Assembly (NCBI GenBank): GCA_963210315.1
Contig: OY723290.1
Span: 310,001-374,000, forward strand
Length of the DNA stretch: 64,000 bases
Direction of reading: 5' to 3'
From: Rhynchopus euleeides
Taxonomy: Eukaryota > Euglenozoa > Diplonemea > Diplonemida > Diplonemidae
Shown here: positions 39,064 through 49,250 of the stretch, in pieces
Position numbering within the stretch: position 1 is the stretch's first letter
Layout: each line of letters starts with the position of its first letter
Program-made: the position numbers and the translations under genes
Notes under the pieces: model-generated
Databases searched by the model: none
What the model saw: the letters and a program-made list of their open reading frames with translations, nothing else
What the model was told of the DNA's origin: nothing

Positions 39064-41334
39064 TCAGATGCAGCAGCTGTCAGGGGTGGACCATGCCTTT
39101 CCTGAGTGGTACAGCAGATCGAAGCACCACGCGGCAAAGGCCACGGTGCCACGCTGCCCGCTGAGGAGGAAGGGGATGAAGAAGCTGGCGATGTCGGTGA
39201 GAGAGATGCGGATGTTGAGGCGCGACTGCAGGGTCCCCTCGCAGAACCTCAGGATGCAGGGGCTGTGGCAGTCGATCGGGGCGCGCGCGTGCGGCACGTG
39301 CACCTTCAGCATCGACATCAGCATGAAGATGCTGAACTGCACATCGGGCATGGCATGCAGCGCGTGCACACCTCCACCCCCACCCTCCACACAACCCAAC
39401 ACCGCTGACATAAACCTCGAGTTATTCGCCATATACATCGCAACATCCCTGTCAAGAGCCAGGTTCGAAAGAAGCCCCGTTAACGACGCAAAGAGATGCC
39501 TAACATATAGCGCACGGTTTGCATTTGACTCTCTGTGGCACGTCCAGTCCAGGCGAGACGTCACGAGGCTGCTGTCCACCCCACCATCCAGCTCCTCCTC
39601 ACGGCTGCACCTCGGGGGGGACCCTGCTGCTGATGAATCGGTGTCGGATGCACTGCGGAGAAAGGCATCGCCCTGCACACGCTCCCGCTGCGCGGAGAGG
39701 AGCAGCGTCTCGATGTGTTTGACAGACACGGTGATGATCTTCTTCGCCTTCACGAGGGGGATCGCGAGGGGCATGCCCCACCGCGTCTCCGACGTCGCCC
39801 ACAGGATATCCGAAGCGAGGCACCGCATCCGAGGCGTTGTGTACGCACTGGAGAACACCTGCAGCACATTGGACAGAACAGGGCGCGAGAGGCAGGGCGC
39901 CCCATCCATCCCAGACTCTGTCATCAAACCCCTCGCCTCCTTCAGGCTGCTGCACAGCAGCTCATACTGGCAGGCGTGATCCGGCACTGCCGAGCCCCCT
40001 CCCGAGGCAATCTCCGAAAAGGCATCATCTAAGGCAGCGCTAAGACACCTCCGCCTGTCGGAGAAAAGGGACACCTCGACGTCCACTGCACACCCCTCCT
40101 CCGGTCGGAGTGAGGACATCAGGAACCTGCAGGAGGCGGCGGCGGCGGTGGTTTGCCCCGCCTGGCTGGGGGAGACGCGTCGGAGGGAGATTTTTGTCTG
40201 GAGGACCTCGGTGGCATGCCTCCGCACGGTCATCTTCGCATAGCAGAATGTCGGCTGCTGCAGGGCCTCCGGGGCGTGCAGCGCCACAGCGAGGGTGGGG
40301 GTATGCCCCAGCTTCGGAGTGCAGGTGACAGACCACCCCCCCTCCAGGCTGAGCGTGTCATGCTCCGACCGCGACGCACGCTCCCCCCCGAGGTGCAGCG
40401 CGTCCGACGCCTGCAGCATGAAACCCCACCTCGCCCCCCCGGGAACCCCCCTCACCGCCACGGCAGGGGGGTGCGGGGGTAGGAGTGTCATGTCCAACAC
40501 CACCACCATGTCCTTCCGGGTGACGGATGAAGGGAGCACGCCTGTTGGGGCCTTATAGAGAAGCCTCGAGCATGCCCTGGAGGAATACCTCCCTGCGACG
40601 GAGAAGCGTGACCCCAGCACGGAGATGGTGAGGAAGGCGGCGACATCCTGCTCTGGAGCGGAGGGAGTGTTGGAGGAAAAGGTGGGGAGGCGTGGCGGGG
40701 ATCGGCTGGTGTTGTCCTGCAGGGAGAGCGCGATGTAGGCCTCCCCGATGACACGGGGTGCGGTGGGGAGCACGGCGAGTGTCCAGCGGTGGGGCCCGAG
40801 GGTGAAGCTGCGGGTTACGCCTGACCCGCGCGACATGGCGCCGGCGTTGCACCGCAGCGTCATGATGCCGGAGGAGGTGCAGCGGAGGTCGGAAGAGAGC
40901 CGCAGCTGCTGCGCATAACAGCAGAGGGTCTCCTTCCAAGGCATGCTGTGGATAAAGGCTGGAGGATGCTCCCAGCCAAGGGTGGCGGCATTGCAATACG
41001 CGAGCCGCCTCCACGCCCCGGATGCCTCAATAGCCTGGCGGAAGGCGCTGCATGAGGAATCCGCAGCGAGCAGGTCGCTGAGATCGAGATACCCCACAAC
41101 AACAACCAAGGCGTCGTGGGACAGCTGCTGCTGTGCCGCCGCGGTGGTGCCGGCAGGGCTGCTCGACACGCTGCGCGGCGGGGTGGGGGAGGAGGAGGCG
41201 GAGGACGAAGAGGAGGAGGAGGAGGTTGAGGCGTATGAGGAGAGACCCCACGACTCCGCCGGGGAGATGCTCCTGCCGCCTACCCTGTCGCGTGCATAGG
41301 TGCTGCTGCGGGGGGTGGGTGCGTCATACAGCAT
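39064..41334 (-). CDS. F-box-like protein with C-terminal helical (ARM-like) region
   Basis: 756 residues. ATG 41334 follows CACCCCAG and GGCAG acceptor-like sequence. The N-terminus is Ser-rich and disordered with an SSSSSSSSSASSS run (about 35-55). Residues about 72-113 match an F-box: HDALVVVVGYLDLSDLLA, then SSCSAFR and WRRLAY. Beta-rich sequence follows (about 140-430), then leucine-rich helical sequence (about 480-756) with VRHLFASLTGLLSNLALD, like armadillo repeats. F-box proteins usually bind Skp1 and recruit substrates to SCF ubiquitin ligases. The C-terminus ends in SCCI without a MYND domain. The gene at 55494-57404 has the same F-box plus helical plan, so they may be distant paralogues. 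Confidence 0.65.
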   Translation of the reverse strand: MLYDAPTPRSSTYARDRVGGRSISPAESWGLSSYASTSSSSSSSSASSSPTPPRSVSSSPAGTTAAAQQQLSHDALVVVVGYLDLSDLLAADSSCSAFRQAIEASGAWRRLAYCNAATLGWEHPPAFIHSMPWKETLCCYAQQLRLSSDLRCTSSGIMTLRCNAGAMSRGSGVTRSFTLGPHRWTLAVLPTAPRVIGEAYIALSLQDNTSRSPPRLPTFSSNTPSAPEQDVAAFLTISVLGSRFSVAGRYSSRACSRLLYKAPTGVLPSSVTRKDMVVVLDMTLLPPHPPAVAVRGVPGGARWGFMLQASDALHLGGERASRSEHDTLSLEGGWSVTCTPKLGHTPTLAVALHAPEALQQPTFCYAKMTVRRHATEVLQTKISLRRVSPSQAGQTTAAAASCRFLMSSLRPEEGCAVDVEVSLFSDRRRCLSAALDDAFSEIASGGGSAVPDHACQYELLCSSLKEARGLMTESGMDGAPCLSRPVLSNVLQVFSSAYTTPRMRCLASDILWATSETRWGMPLAIPLVKAKKIITVSVKHIETLLLSAQRERVQGDAFLRSASDTDSSAAGSPPRCSREEELDGGVDSSLVTSRLDWTCHRESNANRALYVRHLFASLTGLLSNLALDRDVAMYMANNSRFMSAVLGCVEGGGGGVHALHAMPDVQFSIFMLMSMLKVHVPHARAPIDCHSPCILRFCEGTLQSRLNIRISLTDIASFFIPFLLSGQRGTVAFAAWCFDLLYHSGKAWSTPDSCCI

Positions 41335-42272
41335 GTACTGCCTCCCGGGTCCTGCTGGGGTGTGTGGGGTGGTGCTGTGCAGAGAGAGGATGGGAAGAGC
41401 GGGGGGGATTGGGCGAAAGGGTGTGACGTGGGTTTCCGTGGGTATGGCACAGTGGGGGGGGGAGAGCAGGGTGAGCTGGGTTGGTCTCTTCAGGAGTATC
41501 GATTGTGTATCGGAGGGCAGGGCGCATGTTCCCAAGGCCCAAAGGGTCTGGCTCGGAAGGTATCAGTGTCAGTATATAGATGTCATCATGTGAGGCACTT
41601 TGGAACATCCCAGGGGTGGATGTGAGGGGGAGAGGTCGTTGTGCTGAACCTGCACAACAAGGGCCCAGGCAATAGACAATGGGTGCGGGGTAGGGAGGAG
41701 CAGGTCCCATGTCAGCCAGAAGATGCCGAGACGAAGAGAATCTCGCTGCGGCATAGGGGAGGGAGGGAAGGGATGGGGGCGGGTGGGGCGCGAGGGAGGA
41801 ATTCCGACATTCTGTGCGATCGCAATCCTGCAGAGCCCTATGCCCATATGGTGCACCCACCCCTCCAGTGACGCGTCAGTCCCCCTGCAGGCGTGTGTCG
41901 TAAAACACAGTCACCAGTATCTATGCATCTATGGGGCTGGAGGTACCGTCACGTAGCCTTTTGACAGAGGGGGGGGGGGGTTTATTGAACGTTTTTCATA
42001 CACCATTGTCTCAGTGCCCCCCTGCCCTCCACTATCCGACGTTTTCCTCGGGAAGGGGAGAGGGGGGGGGGGGGGGAACAAGCATCCTCTAACTCTTTGG
42101 GTGAGGAGATCCTCAGATGGGCTGCACCCAACATCACTTGAAAGAATGGCACAACCATTTTCGTGTGCATCGTAGCGAAGACCCTCCTACTTACACACCA
42201 CACAAAGGCCGTCACCACCACCACCACCACCACCACTTCTCTCTCTCTCTCACCCTATCCAAGGCGGTGGTG
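41335..42272. other. Spacer between two minus-strand genes
   Basis: About 940 bases. Holds a G run at 42061-42075, a CCA/ACC microsatellite (about 42206-42234) and CT dinucleotides just downstream of the next gene. No supported gene. Confidence 0.5.
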
Positions 42273-43106
42273 TCAAGGCGAGAAAGGCGCTTTTGAGGTG
42301 TATTTTGCAATAAGCGAGTCGATTTCCTCCTCGGTTGCACCGACGTGCTCGCCCAGGCGCCGCTGGACCTCCTCGGAGATGAGGCGTGCGGACTTCTCCT
42401 GCGACAGCTGCTCCGCATGCGTGTCGACACGCCAGCGCAGCACGTCGAGGTGCCCCAGCGCCTCCTTCAGCTCCCCCTGCAGCACGGCGATCGACGTGCT
42501 GTCGTGGCTGCTCGCGGTGGACGGCATATAGGGGAACGGCACGGAGGCCTGCCGCTGCTGCGCCTGAAGCCCCCTCTCCGCATACTCCCGCAGCTGCGCG
42601 AAGTCGACCTGCAGGATGTTGACGTTGCCCACCCCCAGCCGCATCCCCAGCTCCACAGGCGTGCGGGCCAGGCTCACCTCCTGCCCCTCGTGGCACAGCC
42701 GCCACTCTGCGTGCAGCAGGCGCGTCACCTCTGCGTCGCCCGCCTCCGCTATGGCCCTGTCAACCTCCTCCGCCACACGCGCCCCCAGGTTGTGCAGAGG
42801 CTTCGAGGCGTCGGTGCGCAGCTGCAGCGGTGCGATGGGTGGCTGCCTGCCCACGCCCGGTATCACCACCTGGCAGAGGGCGAAGGTGGGCGGCGGCGAC
42901 GGCTGGCGTTTGCCTGACCCCCGCTGGTGGAGGTAGCGCGTGGCAAGCCCGGAGGCGGAGGGTGCGGGGTGCCCTGGGGCGGCGTGCCGCTGGGCCTGTC
43001 GGCCATGTGTGGCTTCCTGACGGGGTGTGGTGGCGTCAAACAGACGCCTCTGTGCCCCGCCACGTGAGGGAGCCGCCCCAGCGGATGATGCACGGTGGCG
43101 TCGCAT
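42273..43106 (-). CDS. Coiled-coil protein, unknown function
   Basis: 277 residues. ATG 43106 is fixed by a textbook acceptor just upstream (CACACCTCCCCCCACAG). The N-terminal 85 residues are basic, Arg/Ala/Gly/Pro-rich and probably disordered. Helical sequence follows (NLGARVAEEVDRAIAEAG) and a segment containing VELGMRLGVGNVNILQVDF. The C-terminal 80 residues form a coiled coil (VLQGELKEALGHLDVLRWRV to LGEHVGATEEEIDSLIAKY). No enzyme motif, signal or membrane segment. Probably structural or cytoskeletal. Confidence 0.7.
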   Translation of the reverse strand: MRRHRASSAGAAPSRGGAQRRLFDATTPRQEATHGRQAQRHAAPGHPAPSASGLATRYLHQRGSGKRQPSPPPTFALCQVVIPGVGRQPPIAPLQLRTDASKPLHNLGARVAEEVDRAIAEAGDAEVTRLLHAEWRLCHEGQEVSLARTPVELGMRLGVGNVNILQVDFAQLREYAERGLQAQQRQASVPFPYMPSTASSHDSTSIAVLQGELKEALGHLDVLRWRVDTHAEQLSQEKSARLISEEVQRRLGEHVGATEEEIDSLIAKYTSKAPFSP

Positions 43107-44002
43107 GGTGGGAAACACCCCCCGGGGCACTGTGGGGGGAGGTGTGATGTGTGGTGTGCCTGGCTTGTTCCGAGTGGTTCTTCTAAACCGTAAAGGGTCC
43201 TGGAGGGGTCGGTTGGGAGGATGTGAGGGGGCTTTGTCTTGCACCTTCCGCTTGATGTTCGCCGGGTTGTCGCAACAAGAGGACCACCCACCCCCTCGAA
43301 GGCGAGGGGGTGGGTGTGGTGTCCTCTTCGGTGCCCACGGCAGCAGCAGCAAAAGAAGGCCGCCGGTGTGTGGGTGTCGGTTCTTCCTGAAAGGGCGGCG
43401 GAAATGTTCCGCGTCCGAAAAACGCGGGGCAAAGTGAGGGGGGTCCAAAAGACACAGCCAAGAGGGGCATCTGTCTTGGACCAACAGAAGGAAACACCAA
43501 GGCACCACACAACGCCATGCACAAAGGTAGGTTGCACTGGGGATGTTGTTCAGATGTACACCTTCGGGCGTACGGCCCAGTGCGGAGCGTTTGTGGTGGG
43601 AAAGAACCAAACGAGGATACCAGGAGATAGTTGCCCGCAGGGCAGAAGTAGATAGGGGGCGAAAAAATAACCAGAAGAAGCAAGCCACGAGAAGGGGCGC
43701 GATGCGGCTTCCCGTTGCTGTGGTTTGAAGAGGGTGGTGAATGGAATAAAGAACCACGTCGGAAATCGAAAATATCGGAGGCATGTTGCCAGTATTGATC
43801 TGCATTGCACAGGAAAAAAGGTACCCGTGGTGGCTGAACTGCCTTGTGTATGCACAGTCTACCTCCCGGCCTTAGCGGCTCAGGGAGTAGACGGGAAGTC
43901 ACGGCAACGCAACCACACGGCACCCGCAGCAGAAACAAGAACTGACTTCAAGGATACAACAAATGACCGGAGCAGCCGGTTGGAGAGATGCAAAGGGCAT
44001 GG
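43107..44002. other. Spacer between OYE and coiled-coil genes
   Basis: About 900 bases. The minus frame of the coiled-coil gene stays open to 43805 but loses coding bias upstream of its ATG. No other feature is supported. Confidence 0.5.
43130..43147 (-). promoter_or_regulatory. Probable trans-splice acceptor
   Basis: CACACCTCCCCCCACAG ends at 43130, 24 bases before the ATG at 43106. It is the clearest acceptor in the window. Confidence 0.55.
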
Positions 44003-45154
44003 TTACGACGACCCAGTCTTACCCGCCTCATCCCCCAGCGTGGGGAAGTCCGTGTAGCCCTTGGCGCCGAACCCGAAGGTCCACCAGTACTTCATGTCCG
44101 AGTCGGGGTTCAGCGGCGGTTCCCCGTCCACGTTCTGGGCGAAACGCTCCGGCAGGTCGGGGTTGCTGATGTAGGCGCGGCCGAAGCCGATCATGTCAGC
44201 GTCACCGGACTGGATTGCCTCCTCGGCGGTGGCGCGCGTGTACCCGCAGTTGCCCATCAGACGCGTGCGGCCGGCCCCTGCCGTGGACTCCAGGATGTCG
44301 CGGGCCTGGCGCAGCGAGAAGCGGTCGTGCAGCTTGTGGAACCCGAAGGCCACACCGTCCAGCAGGTGGACGTACCCAACCTTGTGCTCGCCCAGCAGCT
44401 TGATGGCGGCGGTGAAGACCTCGACGTTGTCCGCGCTCCCCATGTCACCGTATGTCCCGTTGGGCGACAGACGCACCCCGATGCGGTGTGCGGGGTACAC
44501 CGTCTCCACTGCGTCCAGCACCTCGCGCAGCAGGCGCGTCTTGTTCTCCACAGAGCCGCCGTAGTCGTCGGTGCGCTTGTTCGTCTTCGACTGCAGGAAC
44601 AGGTCCAGCAGGTAGCCGTTGGCGCTGTGCAGCTCCACCATGTCGCATCCGGCATCCTTTGCGTTCTGTGCCGCCTTCTTGTAGTCCTGCACGATGGCCT
44701 TGATCTGCTCCACCGTCAGCGGCTCAGGCGTCTGGTACTCCTTCTTCTCCGCACGCAGTGCCGTCACGTCCCCGGGGATCTTCACGGCCGACGGGGCCAC
44801 AGGGTGCTGCCCCGTCACGTCCGAGTGCACCTGGCGCCCCATGTGCCACAGCTGCATGGCGAACGTGCCCCCGCGCTGGTGCACTGCCTCCACGATCGGC
44901 TTCCACCCCGCCACCTGCTTCTCCGACCAGATGCCCGGGGCGCAGTACCACCCCATGCCCTGCTGCGAGATCCCTGCCCCCTCGCTGATCACCAGCCCGG
45001 CGGTGGCGCGCTGCCGGTAGTACTCCACCATCACCTCCGTGGGGGTGTGGTCATCCGACGCACGTGCGCGGGTGAGGGGGGCAAGCGCGATCCTGTTGCT
45101 CACCTCCAGGTCACCGAGCTGCAGCTTGCTGAGCACCTTCAGGGGCGACGTCAT
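44003..45154 (-). CDS. Old Yellow Enzyme family NADPH:flavin oxidoreductase (ene-reductase)
   Basis: 383 residues, the usual OYE length. ATG 45154 begins MTSPLKVLSKLQLGDLEVSN. A TIM barrel with FMN: NRIALAPLTRARA (20-32) is the N-terminal FMN-binding strand. MQLWHMGRQVH (100-110) matches the family's second strand. The catalytic pair H176 and N179 with Y181 sits in VELHSANGYLLDLFLQ, followed by NKRTDDYGGSVENKTR. MGNCGYTRATAEEAI and DMIGFGRAYISNPDL form the phosphate-binding loop. It reduces activated C=C bonds of enones or quinones with NADPH; trypanosomatid relatives also act on prostaglandin precursors and nitro drugs. No targeting signal is evident. It lies between unrelated genes, so context gives no substrate. 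Confidence 0.95.
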   Translation of the reverse strand: MTSPLKVLSKLQLGDLEVSNRIALAPLTRARASDDHTPTEVMVEYYRQRATAGLVISEGAGISQQGMGWYCAPGIWSEKQVAGWKPIVEAVHQRGGTFAMQLWHMGRQVHSDVTGQHPVAPSAVKIPGDVTALRAEKKEYQTPEPLTVEQIKAIVQDYKKAAQNAKDAGCDMVELHSANGYLLDLFLQSKTNKRTDDYGGSVENKTRLLREVLDAVETVYPAHRIGVRLSPNGTYGDMGSADNVEVFTAAIKLLGEHKVGYVHLLDGVAFGFHKLHDRFSLRQARDILESTAGAGRTRLMGNCGYTRATAEEAIQSGDADMIGFGRAYISNPDLPERFAQNVDGEPPLNPDSDMKYWWTFGFGAKGYTDFPTLGDEAGKTGSS

Positions 45155-45351
45155 TGTTGTTGTAGATGTGTGTTGGTTTGCAAGAGCCTGTGAGGGTGTG
45201 TGGTATGGCATGCCTTGCATACGCTGTCTCTGGCCAACACCCTCAGTACAGGCAGAGGGGGGTGGAGGGCCTGGGATCAACTAACAGCAACAGGTACAAC
45301 ACGGATCATGAACATGACTCCGCACTACAATCGGGCAAGACGAGTCTACTC

Positions 45352-48261
45352 TCAATAATCTGAATCGAGGAACGAGGCCAGGCGCGACTCACGGCGTGCC
45401 CTCATCTCCCGCTCGACACGCGTCTCAGGCGTGCCTGTCGCATGCTGGATGGCCTGGGCATACAGATCGAAGTCGGGCTGTGGGTACGCGGTGCTGACAT
45501 CGTGGAAGGCTGCCTCCACCTTGGCATCCATCACCTCGTCATACGATGGGCTCGGCGCCTGCTGCACAGGGCGGCGCTTGGGCGTGGTGCGGCGTGTCCC
45601 TGGGGAGGCAGGGCCCGCCTGGCGTTTGCCTGTGCCTGTGCCTTCTACACTGCGCCGCCAGGCAGCCTCGCGCGTGATGCGCCCGTCGCTGCGGCCGTAC
45701 TCATGCAGGATGTCCTCGTGCTCGTGCTTCGCAAGGCGGCGCTCCTCTGCCGCGTGGCGCAGCTCGGCTGCACTCTTGGCAAAGTGTGGGTGGCGGTTGC
45801 CGCCCACTGCAGGCTCGTAGAGGCGCCGTGGTGCCAAGGAGCCCTCGGATGTGTTCAGCGTGCGTCGTGACACGGGGCCTCTGCTGCGCGGTCGTGAGAG
45901 GGACCGCCGTGGCGTGCCTGGGAGGTGCAGGGGGCTTGCCTGCACCTCGCGTGCCAACGCCTCTTTGTCGTTCATCCGTTGGCGGCGCTCGACGCGCTGC
46001 TTGCGGGTGCGCTGCTCGCGCTGGTAGGCTGCCACTGAGTATTTGTTAGTCTGCATCTGGTCGTAGACTGACAGCTTCGCCTGCATCATCTGGTGGCAGG
46101 TCTCCTGCGTCAGGTTCATGCGGAGGGACACGAACCTGAGCCATTTGCGGAACACAAGCTTCCTGTACTCAAGCTCCGTGCGGGCAGCGAGGAGGCGGAG
46201 TGCCTCGTCCTGCTTTGACATGATGCACTCGTCTGCCTCATACATCAGGAGATCCCTCCACAGCTCTGCATGCTCGTCTTCGACGTGCCATCGCGAGGTG
46301 CGCTCATCGTGCAGCAGGTCGCTGAAGGCACCGCCGACGGTGTCGTGCTCCTCCTCGAACACCTCGTCGTCATGGATGCGGCGGGAACGTTGCTGCTCTA
46401 CCGTGACAGGGCCTTCAGGGGTGTCGTCGGGATCGCACTCGCCGTACTCCTGGCGCAGCACATCCAGTAGCTCCTCCTCACGGCCCTCCCACTCCTGCAG
46501 GGCCTTGGGCAGCTTGTCGTACTCATACGGCCTGTACATGCGATAGTACCGCCTGATGAGGGCCTGCTGCTCGACACGGATCTGCTTCTCCGACTTCTCG
46601 TCTCCGGGAGCAGGCTCTGGCCCGTAGCGGTCGACCAGCACCTGGATCAGCTCCTCCTCGTGGCCAGCGTAGCGTGCCAAAGCTGCATCGATGGACCCCA
46701 GCTTGTCCTTGTTGTACTTGCTGTAGATGTTGTGGATCCGCTCACGGTAGGACAGCGCAGGGGCGCCCCCGGTAGCAGGCTCGGTGATGCTGTACTTTGC
46801 AAGGATGCTCTTGATGAGGTCCTCCTCTTGCCCTTTGTACTTCTGCAGCAGCTGCGGCACATTGCCCAACTTGTCCGGCATGTGTTCGGCATAGATGTTG
46901 ACGATGCGTGTGTCGTAGTCAGTCGGTGCCGGGGCGGCTGCCATGTTGTCACAGCCGTACTTCTCCATCAGCTTCTTGTAGATATCGTCTTCCTGCCCCT
47001 TATACTTCGCGAGGATTGCAGGGACGGCAGACAGCTTCTCCTGGTTGTGCTGGTAGTACATGCGGTACACCTTGGCCGGAAATGAAATGTCCTGTGTGCG
47101 CACAGACTCCCCCTCAGGGCCGTACCTATCGACGTATGTCTGCAGCAGCTCCTCTTCGCGCCCCGCAAACTCGACAAGCTTCTGCGTGATGTTCTCGACG
47201 TTGACCCTGGTGCCGTGCTTCGTCAGCAGCTTCTCAATGCGATCCACCCAGTGCGGCTCTGGGCCGTACTTGCGCACAAGGCTGACCCACACATCACGCT
47301 CGTTGCCCGCATACTTCGCCACCAGATCCTTCTCACGCCCCACCTTTGCAGGCTCGTACACACTGTACAGCCCGCGGATGCGCTTCTCCCAGTCCACCGG
47401 CTCCTCCCCAGGACCAGGTGGCTCTGGGCCGTACTTTCCGACAAGCGACCGCAACAGGGCTTCCTCCTTGCCACTGTACTTCGCAAGTATGGCATCGACC
47501 TGCGCCACCTTCGTTGCGTCGTACTTCTGGAAGAAGCGCACCAGGCGGTCGCGGTGCGCCTGCCCCCCAGGCGCACCGCTGCCGTAGTACTTCTTCTTCA
47601 GAGCAGCCAGTGCCTGGTCGTCGGACATGCCTGTCCGCAGCTTTGCATAGAGCAGCCCATCGATATCCGCGTCGTCATCCCCCGCACCCCGCACCAGCTG
47701 AACCGCCGCCACACGCGTCTCGAAGTACGGCTTCCCATACTTCTTGCCGAGGGAGGTTTGGAAGTCCTTCGGCCTGGATCGGTACTTCTCCACGACAGTC
47801 GGCACCTTCCCGATGTTCTGCGGGTCGTACAGCTTGAAGAAGGTCTCGATGGATTTGTAGAACTCATCTGCAGGCTTGTTGTCCTGCACACGGTCGCCAG
47901 GGCTCTGTGACGGCGCCTCACGCGGCGAGGCACGCGGCACCTCCTTCTCTGCTGCGGGCGGCTCTGTGTCGGCAACCCCGAACTTCTTCTTCACTGCCGC
48001 AAGCAGCGCCTCCTCCTGCTTGGCCTTGCTGACAAGCAGCTTGTCGACGGTTGCGACGCGTGCCGGATCCTTCTGCTTGAAGATCCCGACAAGCTGCCTC
48101 CGCACGGTGAAGAACTTCGAGTCGTACTTCGCCTCCAGCTTGGCGAAGATGGCAGCCTCCTTCCCTTCGTACTTCTTCAGCAGAACACCACTGCTACCCA
48201 CGCGCGCAGGGTCGTACACCTCCCAGAAGGCCTCGAGCGCCGACACATTGTCGTCCGCCAT
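45352..48261 (-). CDS. Tandem-repeat protein with eleven ~50-residue K-Y-x-G-x-E repeats
   Basis: 969 residues from ATG 48261 (MADDNVSALEAFWEVYDP); the frame above is non-coding leader. Residues 1 to about 560 are about eleven diverged repeats of 45-60 residues. The consensus is a hydrophobic Y followed by (D/K)L, V..LL.KY.G.E..L and KYGPEP. Clear examples are DKLGNVPQLLQKYKGQEEDL and EKLSAVPAILAKYKGQEDDI. The repeat is helical and acidic. The C-terminal 400 residues are charged helices (HVEDEHAELWRDLLMYEADE), then a basic disordered region with RRSLSRPRSRG and serine/proline sites. Repeats of this type are familiar from conserved euglenozoan proteins of the cytoskeleton or flagellum (recollection, unverified). 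No catalytic motif. Only 197 bases separate it from the OYE gene. Confidence 0.8.
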   Translation of the reverse strand: MADDNVSALEAFWEVYDPARVGSSGVLLKKYEGKEAAIFAKLEAKYDSKFFTVRRQLVGIFKQKDPARVATVDKLLVSKAKQEEALLAAVKKKFGVADTEPPAAEKEVPRASPREAPSQSPGDRVQDNKPADEFYKSIETFFKLYDPQNIGKVPTVVEKYRSRPKDFQTSLGKKYGKPYFETRVAAVQLVRGAGDDDADIDGLLYAKLRTGMSDDQALAALKKKYYGSGAPGGQAHRDRLVRFFQKYDATKVAQVDAILAKYSGKEEALLRSLVGKYGPEPPGPGEEPVDWEKRIRGLYSVYEPAKVGREKDLVAKYAGNERDVWVSLVRKYGPEPHWVDRIEKLLTKHGTRVNVENITQKLVEFAGREEELLQTYVDRYGPEGESVRTQDISFPAKVYRMYYQHNQEKLSAVPAILAKYKGQEDDIYKKLMEKYGCDNMAAAPAPTDYDTRIVNIYAEHMPDKLGNVPQLLQKYKGQEEDLIKSILAKYSITEPATGGAPALSYRERIHNIYSKYNKDKLGSIDAALARYAGHEEELIQVLVDRYGPEPAPGDEKSEKQIRVEQQALIRRYYRMYRPYEYDKLPKALQEWEGREEELLDVLRQEYGECDPDDTPEGPVTVEQQRSRRIHDDEVFEEEHDTVGGAFSDLLHDERTSRWHVEDEHAELWRDLLMYEADECIMSKQDEALRLLAARTELEYRKLVFRKWLRFVSLRMNLTQETCHQMMQAKLSVYDQMQTNKYSVAAYQREQRTRKQRVERRQRMNDKEALAREVQASPLHLPGTPRRSLSRPRSRGPVSRRTLNTSEGSLAPRRLYEPAVGGNRHPHFAKSAAELRHAAEERRLAKHEHEDILHEYGRSDGRITREAAWRRSVEGTGTGKRQAGPASPGTRRTTPKRRPVQQAPSPSYDEVMDAKVEAAFHDVSTAYPQPDFDLYAQAIQHATGTPETRVEREMRARRESRLASFLDSDY

Positions 48262-49250
48262 TGCCGCACAGGCTGCCCCAGACCGAGTGGTCTCACATAC
48301 GCACGCTACAGATGCTGTGGCTCGTGCGCCAGAGCAAGGCTGCAGCACGGCCTGTGGAGGAGGTGATGCAGTGGCCGGCAGACTCAACCAGACTGAGGAG
48401 ATGGGAATGCAACACACACTGGCAAAACGGCAGCGCATGAGTGTCGAAACGACGTGTGTGTGCGGGAGGGGGTGTGGCGGCGCCGGCACCTCATCTCTCA
48501 CCCTATTTATTCAAGCACACAGGACAATACGGGGGCTTTTGCTTGCTCTCTCTCTGCACGCCCAAATCACCCCGCAACACACCACAGACGATGCACTTCC
48601 TCCCCCACCCCCCACCCCACCACGCACGCGAAGAAAACAAAGATACAAACAACTGACGCGCGTGGTGTGACGGAGGACGCCTGGAGACAGAGGGCCATCG
48701 GGGCGACGACATCAAAAAGCCGCAAGGGGCGCAAGGGGGGGGACAGACCGCCCCCCTCCCTCCCCACGAACACGGAACAGGCATCCGGTGTTCTTTCATT
48801 GTTTCTTTGGGAGCATAGAATGCGGAGCCTGGCGGAGTCCACACCCTGACACGTACGCAACAGTGAGCTGGCGCCTCCAACAGAATAGGGGCATCGCTCA
48901 CTGCTGCCACGGTTTTGACACACAGATAGAATAGAGAGAAGGCCTGCCCCGTGGCGTGCCAGGCTCAATGAGATTGCTGGCTGTCCATCGACGAGCGGGC
49001 GAATTGGTGGCAATAAACGATGAGTTGAGATGACTCGTTCGCAAGAAAACTAACGCGGTCCTATCGGCTCGCCATTTCACTCGTCAAAGCAGAAATGAAT
49101 GCGCCAGGACACCCCCTCCCCTCCCCCCCCCTCCGCCCCTGGTTCTACAAAGGTTTCGATTTATTTTCGATGCGATCCCCACACAGGCACACAACACGGA
49201 AGCCAATTCACACACACAACCCCCACCCACCCACCAACCGAAACACTGCA
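48262..49250. other. Spacer between repeat-protein and phosphatase genes
   Basis: About 990 bases with no supported gene or named repeat. C-rich tracts at 48598-48625 and 49110-49135. Confidence 0.45.

Noticed and set aside
38882..39979. Plus-strand frame of 365 codons
   Set aside because: Overlaps the F-box gene in antisense; composition is Ser/Arg/Cys-rich without a domain.
43107..43805. N-terminal extension of the coiled-coil protein
   Set aside because: An acceptor site and change in codon bias place the start at 43106; the extension is leader sequence.
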